Below are positions 38,146-46,387 of a stretch of DNA of 64,000 nucleotides, one piece after another. Positions within the stretch are counted from its first letter, which is position 1, and each line of letters starts with the position of its first letter. The notes under the pieces were generated by a model. The model was given only the letters and a program-made list of their open reading frames with translations. It had not been told where the DNA came from and made no database searches. The DNA is taken from contig JAFKFV010000022.1 in NCBI GenBank assembly GCA_017307955.1, positions 1-64,000 on the forward strand, written 5' to 3'. Source of the stretch: Allobosea sp. (GTDB lineage Bacteria; Pseudomonadota; Alphaproteobacteria; Rhizobiales; Kaistiaceae). A program made the position numbers and the translations under genes.

Positions 38146-39096
38146 GTGACTTCATCAGCGCTTTCCGCCGAGGCCGCCGCAAGGGCCGCGCTCATCGCCG
38201 TCGACTGGGGCACCTCGCGCTGCCGCGCGATGCTGCTGGACGGCGACGGCGCCGTGCTCGCCGAGGCCGACAGCGCCGACGGCATCGGGCCCCTCGGCGG
38301 CCAGGGCCACGAGGAGGCCTTCGAGAGCCTGACCGCCGGCTGGCCGCGCGTTCCGGCGCTGATGGCCGGCATGGTCGGCAGCCGCCAGGGCTGGCGCGAG
38401 GCTGCCTATGTCCCGGTGCCGGCGACCAGCGCGGCGCTCGCCGCCGGCCTCTGCCGCTTCGAGGATGCGACCCATAGGCCGATCGCCATCGTTCCGGGCA
38501 TCGTGCTGCGCGCGGCCGAGCGCGACGGCGACGTGATCCGCGGCGAGGAAACCCAGCTTGTCGGGCTGATGGAGGAGGAGCCTGCGTTCAGGGGCGTCGC
38601 CATCCTGCCCGGGACGCATTCCAAATGGGCCTCGGTCGGCGACGGCACGATCGGCCGCTTCCAGACCTTCATGACCGGCGAGATGTTCGAGCTTCTGGCG
38701 CGGAAATCGTTCCTGCGCCACTCGGTCGCCGAGCATGCCGACGACATCGCCGCCTCGCCGCATTTCGCGCTCGCGGTGAAGCGCAGCACCGTGGAGGGGC
38801 TGCCCTTCCTCGCCGCGATCTTCTCGGTGCGCGTGCGCCAGCTGCTCGACGGCGTCTCGGGCGACGACAACCTCGCCTATCTCTCCGGCCTCGTGATCGG
38901 CGGCGAGATTGCCGCGGCGCGGCAGGCCGGCCTCCTCGCCGCCGGCCAGCCCATCCGCATCATCGGATCGCGCTCGCTCGCCAGCGCTTATCTCAGCGCC
39001 TTTGCCATCGCGGGCCACGCGGCGGAGGCTCGCGACGGTTCGGCGCTGGTCCGTCTCGGCCTCGTGCGCATCGCGCGCGCCAACGCCATGCTGTGA
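38146..39096 (+). CDS. dgoK: 2-dehydro-3-deoxygalactonokinase
   Basis: A 316-residue sugar-acid kinase (DgoK family) of the ASKHA fold. It phosphorylates 2-keto-3-deoxygalactonate in the De Ley-Doudoroff pathway. Phosphate-1 region ALIAVDWGTSRCRAML lies at about residues 15-30; GMVGSRQGWREAAYV and GVAILPGTHSKWASVGDG are DgoK signatures. Start is GTG 38146, with only a weak GGA upstream. It is followed nine bases later by the aldolase and probably shares transcription with aglR. Confidence 0.9.
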   Translation: MTSSALSAEAAARAALIAVDWGTSRCRAMLLDGDGAVLAEADSADGIGPLGGQGHEEAFESLTAGWPRVPALMAGMVGSRQGWREAAYVPVPATSAALAAGLCRFEDATHRPIAIVPGIVLRAAERDGDVIRGEETQLVGLMEEEPAFRGVAILPGTHSKWASVGDGTIGRFQTFMTGEMFELLARKSFLRHSVAEHADDIAASPHFALAVKRSTVEGLPFLAAIFSVRVRQLLDGVSGDDNLAYLSGLVIGGEIAAARQAGLLAAGQPIRIIGSRSLASAYLSAFAIAGHAAEARDGSALVRLGLVRIARANAML

Positions 39097-39104
39097 GGAT
39101 CGCC

Positions 39105-39728
39105 ATGACCCATCCGCTCTTCGGCACGCACCGGCCGCTGGTCGCCATCCTGCGCGGCATCGCACCCGGCGAGGCGGCCGCGGTGTTCGACGCGCTGGTC
39201 GAGGCCGGCATCACGCTGATCGAGGTGCCGCTCAATTCGCCGGAGCCGTTCGTCTCGATCGAGACCATGGCGAAGCGCGCCAATGGCGCCGCCAAGGTCG
39301 GCGCCGGCACGGTGCTGAAGCCGACCGATGTCGATTCGGTGAAGGACAGCGGCGGCACGATCATCGTCTCCCCGAATGCCGATCCTTCCGTGATCCGCCG
39401 CACCAAGGAACTGGCGCTCGAGTCCTATCCGGGCGTCTTCACCCCGACCGAGGCGTTCTCGGCCATCGCCGCCGGCGCCGATGCGCTGAAGTTCTTCCCG
39501 GCCGAGCTGATCGGCCCCGCCGGCATCCGCGCCATGAAGGCCGTTCTGCCGAAGGATTTGCCGGTTCTCGCCGTCGGCGGCGCCAATGCCGACAACTTCG
39601 CGGAGTTCCTCAAGGCCGGCTGCAGCGGCTTCGGGATCGGCTCGTTTCTCTACAAGCCCGGCGCCTCGATCGCCGATGTCGCGGCGCGGGCGCGCGAGGT
39701 CGTGGCCGCCTTCGACGCCGCAGCATAA
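39105..39728 (+). CDS. dgoA: 2-dehydro-3-deoxy-6-phosphogalactonate aldolase
   Basis: A 207-residue class I aldolase (KDPG/KDPGal family), cleaving the six-carbon keto-deoxy sugar acid phosphate to pyruvate and glyceraldehyde-3-phosphate. Visible are VAILRGIAPGEAAAVFDALVEAGIT, IEVPLNSPEPF (catalytic Glu region), KVGAGTVLKPTDV and the Schiff-base lysine in DALKFFPAELIGPAG. The TIEVPLNSP form is closer to DgoA than to Eda. It could also process KDPG from edd, since no eda is in the window; that is inference. Confidence 0.92.
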   Translation: MTHPLFGTHRPLVAILRGIAPGEAAAVFDALVEAGITLIEVPLNSPEPFVSIETMAKRANGAAKVGAGTVLKPTDVDSVKDSGGTIIVSPNADPSVIRRTKELALESYPGVFTPTEAFSAIAAGADALKFFPAELIGPAGIRAMKAVLPKDLPVLAVGGANADNFAEFLKAGCSGFGIGSFLYKPGASIADVAARAREVVAAFDAAA

Positions 39729-39861
39729 GCCGGCAAAACTCTTTCGCTCCGCAGCATCAAGCGATCGTGAACCGCGGTCCGCGGTTGCTTCTTACAATCG
39801 TCATCGTCTGCCTTCATGTTCGGCCCAATCAGAGCCAGCCCGAACGCGAAGGAGGTCCGTG

Positions 39862-40056
39862 ATGAGCGACACCACGACCTGCACCGGCAAGGATTCCTCG
39901 CTGAACGAGCTCCTGCGGGAGCCGATCATCGCCATGCTGATGACGAGCGACGGCGTGCGTTCCGACGACATCCGAGCGCTCTTCCGGGATGTCGCCGAGA
40001 AGAACCGCGAGCGCCCGCGCGCCCGTCAGCTTTTCGAGTGCGATTTCACACGGTGA
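39862..40056 (+). CDS. Small conserved-type hypothetical protein
   Basis: A 64-residue protein with a strong GGAGG ribosome binding site at 39851-39855, seven bases from ATG. It contains LREPIIAMLMTSDGVRSDDIRALF, giving two amphipathic helices, then a basic RPRARQLFE tail. No signal or membrane segment. The last 11 bases overlap the end of the convergent urtE gene. I do not recognise a family; the ribosome site and helix pattern make it likely to be translated. Confidence 0.6.
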   Translation: MSDTTTCTGKDSSLNELLREPIIAMLMTSDGVRSDDIRALFRDVAEKNRERPRARQLFECDFTR

Positions 40057-40741
40057 GGTGAGCCCGCACTTCGGCGCTGCCCATCTCGGCCTGCGTCCCT
40101 GACGCCACCACTTCGCCGCGATCCATCACGGCGAAGGTGTCGGCGAGTTCGTGGGCGAAATCGAAATACTGCTCGACCAGCAGGATGGCCATCGTCCCCT
40201 GGGCGCGCAGCCATTCGATCGCGCGGCCGATATCCTTGATGATCGAGGGCTGGATGCCCTCTGTCGGCTCGTCGAGCACGAGCAGGCGCGGCCGCGTGAC
40301 GAGCGCGCGGCCGATGGCGAGCTGCTGCTGCTGGCCGCCCGACAGGTCGCCGCCGCGCCGGCCGAGCATGTCCTTCAGCACCGGGAACAGCTCGAAGATA
40401 TAGTCGGGGATGTAACGCTCCCGGCGGGGGATCGGCGCATAGCCGGTCTCGAGATTCTCCTTCACCGTCAAAAGCGGGAAGATCTCGCGGCCCTGCGGCA
40501 CATAGGCGATGCCGGCCCTGGCGCGGTCATAGGGCGCCATGCGGCCGAGCACCTTGCCTTCCCAGACGATCTCGCCGGACGCGATCGGCTTCTGGCCGAC
40601 GATGGCGCGCAAGAGGCTCGTCTTGCCGACGCCGTTGCGGCCCATCAGGCAGGTCACCTTGCCGGTCTCGGCCTTGATCGAGACGCCGCGCAGCGCCTGC
40701 GCCGCGCCATAGTAGAGGTCGACATTCTTCGCTTCGAGCAT
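40046..40741 (-). CDS. urtE: Urea ABC transporter ATP-binding protein UrtE
   Basis: A 231-residue LivF-type ATPase of the urea importer. Walker A GRNGVGKT (about residues 34-41) is followed by LSGGQQQQLAIGRALV and Walker B LLVLDEPTEGIQPSII, whose EGIQPSI segment is specific to UrtE. VTCLMGRNGVGKTSLLRAIVG and FAVMDRGEVVASG complete the fold. It follows urtD after 7 bases and is the last gene of urtABCDE. Urea would be used through a cytoplasmic urease or amidolyase not seen here. Confidence 0.95.
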   Translation of the reverse strand: MLEAKNVDLYYGAAQALRGVSIKAETGKVTCLMGRNGVGKTSLLRAIVGQKPIASGEIVWEGKVLGRMAPYDRARAGIAYVPQGREIFPLLTVKENLETGYAPIPRRERYIPDYIFELFPVLKDMLGRRGGDLSGGQQQQLAIGRALVTRPRLLVLDEPTEGIQPSIIKDIGRAIEWLRAQGTMAILLVEQYFDFAHELADTFAVMDRGEVVASGTQAEMGSAEVRAHLTV

Positions 40742-40748
40742 GGTCGCC

Positions 40749-41567
40749 CTACCTTCCGAGATAGACTTCGATCACCGTCGGATCGGCCGAGACGGCGTCG
40801 AGCGTGCCTTCCGAGAGCACCGAGCCCTGGTGCAGCACCGTGACCTTGACGTCGAGGTCGCGGACGAAGGTCATGTCGTGCTCGACCACCACCACCGACT
40901 TCGTCTTGGCGATCTCCTTCAGGAGCGCCGCCGTCTCGCGCGTCTCGGCATCGGTCATGCCGGCCACCGGTTCGTCGACGAGGAGGAGCTGCGGCTCCTG
41001 CGCCAGCAGCATGCCGATCTCGAGCCACTGCTTCTGGCCATGCGAGAGATTGGCGGCGAGCCAGCTCCGCTTGTCGCCGAGGCGGATGATCGAGAGCAGT
41101 TCCTCGATGCGCTCGATCTCCTTGCGGCTGGTGCGGTGGAAGAGCGTCGCGAAGGGACGGCGGACGCCGGCCAGCGCCAGTTCGAGATTGTCCCAGACGG
41201 TATGGCTCTCGAAGACGGTCGGCTTCTGGAACTTGCGGCCGATGCCGAGCGAGGCGATCGCTGCCTCGTCGAGCCGGGTCAGGTCGGTCGAGCCGGCGAA
41301 ATAGACATCGCCCTCGTCGGGCTTCGTCTTGCCGGTGATGACGTCCATCATGGTCGTCTTGCCGGCGCCGTTCGGGCCGATGATCGCCCGCATCTCCCCC
41401 GGCTCGATGACCAGCGAGAGCGAGCGCAGCGCCTTGAAGCCGTCGAAGGAGACGGAGACGCCGTCGAGATAGAGCAGCGAGTTCCGCGCCTTCTCGTGGC
41501 TGGGCTTCTCGTGGCTGGCGGCGGTCTTGGCTGCCGCGGGGGCGGCCGGGTCGAGTGTCTCGGTCAT
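40749..41567 (-). CDS. urtD: Urea ABC transporter ATP-binding protein UrtD
   Basis: A 272-residue LivG-type ATPase. Walker A GPNGAGKT lies near residues 74-81, with the UrtD-typical LYLDGVSVSFDGFKALRSLS ahead of it. The signature is the modified LSHGQKQWLEIGM, a feature of UrtD, with Walker B LLLVDEPVAGMTDAET. It overlaps urtC by four bases (ATGA). It pairs with UrtE as the asymmetric ATPase of the complex. Confidence 0.95.
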   Translation of the reverse strand: MTETLDPAAPAAAKTAASHEKPSHEKARNSLLYLDGVSVSFDGFKALRSLSLVIEPGEMRAIIGPNGAGKTTMMDVITGKTKPDEGDVYFAGSTDLTRLDEAAIASLGIGRKFQKPTVFESHTVWDNLELALAGVRRPFATLFHRTSRKEIERIEELLSIIRLGDKRSWLAANLSHGQKQWLEIGMLLAQEPQLLLVDEPVAGMTDAETRETAALLKEIAKTKSVVVVEHDMTFVRDLDVKVTVLHQGSVLSEGTLDAVSADPTVIEVYLGR

Positions 41568-42721
41568 GCGCCTTCCTCCGCTGCGCGGCTGGCATCGATG
41601 GGCGAGGCATCCGGCTCGGTGCGCGCCGCCGGCTTGGCGCGGCTCCTGGCGAGCAGGGTTCCGACGACGCCCTTCGGCAGGAACAGCGTCACCGCGATGA
41701 ACAGCGCGCCGAGCACGAACAGCCAGTATTCGGCGAGCAGACCGCTGGTGAACCAGGTCTTGCCGAAATTGACGAGCAGCGCGCCGACGATCGGCCCGAT
41801 CAGCGTGCCGCGGCCGCCGACCGCCACCCAGATGACCGCCTCGATCGAATTGGCAGGGGCGAATTCGCCGGGATTGATGATGCCGATCTGCGGCACATAG
41901 AGCGACCCGGCGACGCCGGCCATCATCGCCGAGAGGACGAAGACGACGAGCTTGTAGCCCTCGACGCGGTAGCCGATGAAGCGGGTGCGGCTCTCGGCAT
42001 CGCGCACCGCGACCAGCACCTTGCCGAATTTCGACATGATGACCGCGCGGCAGATCAGGAAGCCGAGCGCCAGCGCCAAGGCCGAGGCGAAGAAGAGGAC
42101 GCCGCGCGTCTCCGGCGCCTGGATGTTGAAGCCGAGGATATCCTTGAAATCGGTCAGGCCGTTATTGCCGCCAAAGCCCATGTCGTTGCGGAAGAAGGCG
42201 AGCAGCAGCGCATAGGTCATCGCCTGCGTGATGATCGAGAGATAGACGCCGGTGACGCGCGAGCGGAAGGCGAACCAGCCGAAGACGAAGGCGAGCAGGC
42301 CCGGCACCGCGAGGACCATCAGCGCGGCGAACCAGAACTGGTCGAAGCCGTACCAGAACCACGGCATTTCCTGCCAGTTCAGGAACACCATGAAGTCGGG
42401 CAGGATCGGGTTGGCATAGACGCCGCGCGCGCCGATCTGGCGCATCAGATACATGCCCATCGCATAGCCGCCGAGCGCGAAGAACGCGGCATGGCCGAGC
42501 GAAAGGATGCCGCAATAGCCCCAGACGAGATCGACCGAGAGCGCGAGCAGCGCATAGCAGAGATATTTGCCGATCAGCGCGATGGCGTAGGTCGGGATGT
42601 GCAGCGGGAAGGACGGATCGGTGAGGCTGAGCAGCGGCAGGATGATGCCGACCGCCATGAGCAGGCCGAGCACGATCCATGTGTTGCGGTCGAGCCCGCG
42701 GAGGATGAAGGCGGTGATCAT
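41564..42721 (-). CDS. urtC: Urea ABC transporter permease UrtC
   Basis: A 385-residue LivM-type permease with about ten helices. YLCYALLALSVDLVWGYCGILSLGHAAFF is the family hallmark (residues about 54-82), and FGGNNGLTDFKDILGF is specific to UrtC. The EAA-like region contains RDAESRTRFIGYRVEGYKL. AGGAG lies seven bases before ATG 42721. It is separated from urtB by 250 bases holding two repeat copies and a possible small frame, an unusual break in an otherwise tight operon. Confidence 0.95.
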   Translation of the reverse strand: MITAFILRGLDRNTWIVLGLLMAVGIILPLLSLTDPSFPLHIPTYAIALIGKYLCYALLALSVDLVWGYCGILSLGHAAFFALGGYAMGMYLMRQIGARGVYANPILPDFMVFLNWQEMPWFWYGFDQFWFAALMVLAVPGLLAFVFGWFAFRSRVTGVYLSIITQAMTYALLLAFFRNDMGFGGNNGLTDFKDILGFNIQAPETRGVLFFASALALALGFLICRAVIMSKFGKVLVAVRDAESRTRFIGYRVEGYKLVVFVLSAMMAGVAGSLYVPQIGIINPGEFAPANSIEAVIWVAVGGRGTLIGPIVGALLVNFGKTWFTSGLLAEYWLFVLGALFIAVTLFLPKGVVGTLLARSRAKPAARTEPDASPIDASRAAEEGA

Positions 42722-42969
42722 GCCACGGCTCCTGTCGAACCGGTCTCTTGCCGACGGACACCGCGAAGGCCCCCACCCCAGCCCTCCCCCGCAAGGGGGG
42801 AGGGAGAAGGAGCGCGACCGGCATCCTCCGAGATTGACGACCGCTCAGCGGCTGCGGACCGGCCCTCTCCCCCCTTGCGGGGTAGAGATGGAGAGGGGGC
42901 CTTTTCACGGCCGCCATGAGCTGAGTCGAGATAGGCCATATCGAGATAGAGCATCGCCCGTGCCAGCAT
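42718..42969 (-). CDS. Possible small frame in the urtB-urtC gap, repeat-derived C-terminus
   Basis: An 83-codon frame begins three bases after the urtB stop, with GGAGG seven bases before its ATG, and its TGA overlaps the urtC ATG. The first 16 residues (MLARAMLYLDMAYLDS) are hydrophobic/acidic. The rest (APSPSLPRKGGEG, APSPSPLAGEGWGGG) is the translation of dispersed repeats. It may be a real leader that couples urtB and urtC translation, or only an open frame maintained by chance. I regard a functional product as unproven. Confidence 0.35.
   Translation of the reverse strand: MLARAMLYLDMAYLDSAHGGREKAPSPSLPRKGGEGRSAAAERSSISEDAGRAPSPSPLAGEGWGGGLRGVRRQETGSTGAVA
42766..42810. repeat. Dispersed GC-rich repeat, copy 1
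   Basis: AAGGCCCCCACC, then GCCCTCCCCCGCAAGGGGGG and AGGGAGAAGG, forming a CCTCCCCC/GGGGGAGG stem. About 40 of 44 positions match the copy at 56356-56399. A related inverted unit lies at 42861-42903. Confidence 0.75.
42861..42903. repeat. Dispersed GC-rich repeat, inverted related unit
   Basis: GGCCCTCTCCCCCCTTGCGG (42861-42880) continues to GGAGAGGGGGCC at 42903. Its reverse complement contains CCCCGCAAGGGGGGAGAGGG, matching the core of copy 1 (42766-42810). The two face each other and could pair in urt mRNA. Confidence 0.7.
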
Positions 42970-42971
42970 GA

Positions 42972-44597
42972 TCACGCCTCCACCGAGCGGCCCTTGAGGG
43001 CGAAGAGGCCCCGCGGACGCTTCTGGATGAACAGGATGATGAAGACGAGCACCAGGATCTTGGCGAGCACGGCGCCGGCATAGGGCTCGAGGAACTTGTT
43101 GGCGATGCCGAGCGTGAAGGCGCCGACCAGCGTGCCCCAGAGATTGCCGACGCCGCCGAACACCACGACCATGAAGCTGTCGATGATGTAGTTCTGGCCG
43201 AGATTGGGGCTGACATTGTCGATCTGCGACAGCGCGACGCCCGCAATGCCCGCGATGCCCGAGCCGAGGCCGAAGGTGAAGGCGTCGACCCAGGGCGTTC
43301 GGATACCCATCGAGGAGGCCATCGGCCGGTTCTGCGTCACGGCGCGGGTCTGCAGGCCGAAAGGCGTGCGCTTCAGCACCAGCATCAGCACCGCGAAGAC
43401 GCCGAGCGCGAAGACCACGATCCACATGCGGTTGTAGGTGATCGCGATATGTCCGAGATCGAAGGTGCCCGACATCCAGGAGGGGTTGCCGACCTCGCGG
43501 TTGTTGGGCCCGAACCAGGTGCGCACGGCCTGCTGCAGGATCAGCGACACGCCCCAGGTGGCGAGCAGCGTCTCGAGCGGGCGGCCGTAGAGGAAGCGGA
43601 TCACCGAGCGCTCGATCAGGATGCCGACGGCACCCGAGACGAGGAAGGCGAGCGGCAGCGCGATGGCGAGCGACCAGTCGAACAGGCCCGGATAGTGGTT
43701 CCGGATCGTCTCCTGCACGACGAAGGTCGTGTAGGCGCCGAGCATGACCATTTCGCCATGCGCCATGTTGATGATGCCCATCACGCCGAAGGTGATGGCG
43801 AGGCCGATGGCGGCGAGCAGCAGCACCGAGCCGAGCGAGACGCCGTACCAGATGTTCTGGACGCCCTGCCAGAGCTGCAGCTGGCCCTGGATCGACGCGG
43901 CGGCGTCCTCGGCCGCGGCCTTGACCGCCGGATCGTCGCTCGCCGCCGCCGTCGTCAGCATGCCGAGCGCGTCCTGGTCGCCGCGCGCCGCGATGACGGC
44001 GACGGCCGCCACCTTGTCGGCGGAGGGCAGATCGGATTTCAGCACCGCGGCGGCGCGTGCCTGTTCGAGCACGCGCTTGATGCCGGCGTCGCTCTCGCGC
44101 GAAATCGCCTCGTCGAGCAGCGGAATCTGCGCCGGGTCGCCGCTCTTCAGCACGTCGGCCGCCGCGGAATAGCGCTTGGCCGGGTCGGGGCTCATCAGCG
44201 TCAGCGAGCCGGAGGCTGCGCGGACGACGCCGCGGATCTTGTTGTTGACCTTGATCTTGGTGACGTCGGACCGGCCGGCGCTGCCGGCCTCCGTGCCCGT
44301 CACCGGATCGATCAGCGTGTAGCCGCTGCCGGCCCGCGTCGCCTTGAACACGGCGCCGTCGGACTTGCGGACATAGAGATCGCCATTGGAAAGCGCGTCG
44401 AGAATGCCGGCGGCAGCCGGATCGCCGGTCGCGGCGAGCGCGCCGATCGCCTGTTCGAGCGCCGCGTAGTCGCCCTGGCCGAGCGCGTTGACCTCGGGGT
44501 GGATATCGGCGGCCGTGGCGGGCCGCGCCAGCACGAAGGCGGCCATGAGCGCCAGGAGGAGGACGAGGAAAGGCTGGGGCAGGCGAAGCTTCGTCAC
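42972..44597 (-). CDS. urtB: Urea ABC transporter permease UrtB
   Basis: A 541-residue LivH-type permease. A signal-like first helix (FLVLLLALMAAFVLARPATA) is followed by a periplasmic domain of about 220 residues, as usual for UrtB. The channel part has AIGLAITFGVMGIINMAHGEMVMLGAY (residues about 265-291), ERSVIRFLYGRPLETLLATWGVSL and GNLWGTLVGAFTLGIANKFLEPYAG. Length and domain order match the family. It follows urtA after 194 bases. Confidence 0.95.
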   Translation of the reverse strand: MTKLRLPQPFLVLLLALMAAFVLARPATAADIHPEVNALGQGDYAALEQAIGALAATGDPAAAGILDALSNGDLYVRKSDGAVFKATRAGSGYTLIDPVTGTEAGSAGRSDVTKIKVNNKIRGVVRAASGSLTLMSPDPAKRYSAAADVLKSGDPAQIPLLDEAISRESDAGIKRVLEQARAAAVLKSDLPSADKVAAVAVIAARGDQDALGMLTTAAASDDPAVKAAAEDAAASIQGQLQLWQGVQNIWYGVSLGSVLLLAAIGLAITFGVMGIINMAHGEMVMLGAYTTFVVQETIRNHYPGLFDWSLAIALPLAFLVSGAVGILIERSVIRFLYGRPLETLLATWGVSLILQQAVRTWFGPNNREVGNPSWMSGTFDLGHIAITYNRMWIVVFALGVFAVLMLVLKRTPFGLQTRAVTQNRPMASSMGIRTPWVDAFTFGLGSGIAGIAGVALSQIDNVSPNLGQNYIIDSFMVVVFGGVGNLWGTLVGAFTLGIANKFLEPYAGAVLAKILVLVFIILFIQKRPRGLFALKGRSVEA

Positions 44598-44710
44598 GGC
44601 GATGTCTCCGGATGCGGAGCGGCGGCGGGCGGATGCTGCGCCCTCGGGCCGCTGGAAGACGGGAGGCGAAGGCCGCCATCCCGTTTCGTCGTCGCCGGCG
44701 GCGCCGGAGC

Positions 44711-44733
44711 CTGTCGGATTTTTCGTCCGGCAG
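44711..44733. repeat. Hairpin between urtA and urtB
   Basis: CTGTCGGA (44711-44718) and TCCGGCAG (44726-44733) form an eight-base stem with one wobble pair around TTTTTCG. It lies 59 bases behind the urtA stop within the 194-base gap (44598-44791), which holds no supported gene. It could temper read-through from the binding-protein gene. Confidence 0.5.
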
Positions 44734-44791
44734 GAGCCGTGCCGCCGACGGTCAGGCGGAGGTCAGGATCCGCCCGTCGGGAACCGCTCGG

Positions 44792-46087
44792 TCAGGAACC
44801 GCCGCACTTGCCGGTCTTGACGTTGAAGTTGCCGCAGGACATCGGCGCGCGCCAATCCGAGATCAGGTCGGCCGAGTCGGGCAGGTAGTCGGACCACTCG
44901 TCGCCAACCACGAGGCCAGGGGTCTGCCAGACGACGTCGAGCTGGCCGTTGTCCTGGATCTCGCCGATGAAGACCGGCTTGGTGATGTGGTGGTTCGGCA
45001 TGACGGTGGAGAAGCCGCCGGTCAGGTTCGGCACCGAGACGCCGATCAGCGCGTCGATGACCTTGTCCGGATCGGTCGTGCCGGCCTTCTCGACGGCCTG
45101 GACCCAGGCGTTGAAGCCGATATAGGTGGCTTCCATCGGGTCATTGGTCGTGCGCTTGTCGTTCTTGATGAACGCATGCCACTTCTTGATGAAGTCCTCG
45201 TTCTCCGGCGTGTCGATCGACTGGAAGTAGTTCCAGGCGGCGAGATGGCCGACCAGCGGGGCGGTGTCGATGCCGGCGAGTTCTTCCTCACCCACCGAGA
45301 AGGCGACGACCGGGATGTCCTCGGCCTTGATGCCCTGGTTGCCGAGCTCCTTGTAGAACGGCACGTTGGCATCGCCGTTGACGGTCGAGACGACGGCCGT
45401 CTTCTTGCCTTCCGAGCCGAACTTCTTGATCGCGGCCACTTCGGTCTGCCAGTCGGAGAAACCGAACGGCGTGTAGTTGATCATGATGTCTTCGGCGGGC
45501 ACGCCCTTGGCCTTCAGATAGGCCTCGAGGATCTTGTTGGTCGTGCGCGGATAGACATAGTCGGTGCCTTCCAGCACCCAGCGCTTCACGCCGCCGCCTT
45601 CCTCGCTCATCAGGTAGTCGACCGCCGGGATCGCCTGCTGGTTCGGCGCGGCGCCCGTGTAGAAGACATTGCGCTCGCTCTCCTCGCCCTCGTACTGGAC
45701 GGGGTAGAAGAGGATCGAATTGAGCTCCTTGAACACCGGCAGGACCGACTTGCGGGACACCGAGGTCCAGCAGCCGAACACGACCGCGACCTTGTCCTGG
45801 CTGATCAGCTCGCGGGCCTTCTCGGCGAAGAGCGGCCAGTTCGAAGCCGGATCGACGACGACCGGCTCGAGCTTCTTGCCGAGGACGCCGCCCTTCTTGT
45901 TCTGCTCGTCGATGAGGAAGAGCACGGTGTCCTTGAGCGTCGTCTCCGAGATCGCCATCGTGCCCGACAGCGAGTGCAGGATGCCGACCTTGATCGTATC
46001 GTCGGCGGCGTGGGCGCCGGAGACGCCGGCGCCGATCATCGCCGCCGTCGCAAGCGCGCCGAGGGTTCGGCCAAATCGCTTCAACAT
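44792..46087 (-). CDS. urtA: Urea ABC transporter substrate-binding protein UrtA
   Basis: A 431-residue periplasmic binding protein (FmdD/AmiC-like). The signal peptide (residues 1-27, cleaved after AHA) precedes DDTIKVGILHSLSGTMAISE. Urea-specific context includes GCWTSVSRKSVLPVFKE, LFYPVQYEGEESERNVFYTG and FFGFSDWQTE-like FGFSDWQTEV. ATG at 46087 lies about 11 bases after GGGGGA. It leads urtABCDE and is divergent from the permease-linked sensor kinase. Short-chain amides are a less likely ligand. Confidence 0.95.
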   Translation of the reverse strand: MLKRFGRTLGALATAAMIGAGVSGAHAADDTIKVGILHSLSGTMAISETTLKDTVLFLIDEQNKKGGVLGKKLEPVVVDPASNWPLFAEKARELISQDKVAVVFGCWTSVSRKSVLPVFKELNSILFYPVQYEGEESERNVFYTGAAPNQQAIPAVDYLMSEEGGGVKRWVLEGTDYVYPRTTNKILEAYLKAKGVPAEDIMINYTPFGFSDWQTEVAAIKKFGSEGKKTAVVSTVNGDANVPFYKELGNQGIKAEDIPVVAFSVGEEELAGIDTAPLVGHLAAWNYFQSIDTPENEDFIKKWHAFIKNDKRTTNDPMEATYIGFNAWVQAVEKAGTTDPDKVIDALIGVSVPNLTGGFSTVMPNHHITKPVFIGEIQDNGQLDVVWQTPGLVVGDEWSDYLPDSADLISDWRAPMSCGNFNVKTGKCGGS

Positions 46088-46247
46088 TTTCGAGGAATTC
46101 CCCCTGCTCGGACGCCGCCGCAGGCTTGCCCGGGCGATGCGTCGTTTCTGGTTTCCGTCGTTCCCGAAACGGCATGGACTGGCTCGGTGGAGGTCGCCGT
46201 CCATGACGCTCGGACGGAGTGTCGGCGCAATCTTGCAGTGCGGCATA

Positions 46248-46263
46248 TACGTCGATTGACGTA
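46248..46263. promoter_or_regulatory. Palindrome in the urtA/kinase divergent region
   Basis: TACGTC (46248-46253) and GACGTA (46258-46263) are perfect complements around GATT. The site lies 161 bases before urtA and 125 bases before the kinase ATG, within a 300-base region (46088-46387) that otherwise shows no gene. TAC...GTA half sites suit NarL/LuxR-type regulators such as the one encoded at 49743; binding is unproven. Confidence 0.45.
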
Positions 46264-46387
46264 GGCGCAGCGCAGCGACGGCGGCGCGCCGGGCGGAAAC
46301 GAGGCGCCGCCTGCCCTTTGCGCCGCCGCGCCGATCCGCTACTGTCGCCCGAACACTGTGCACGCCTCGAAACTGGGCAGGGAGCCG

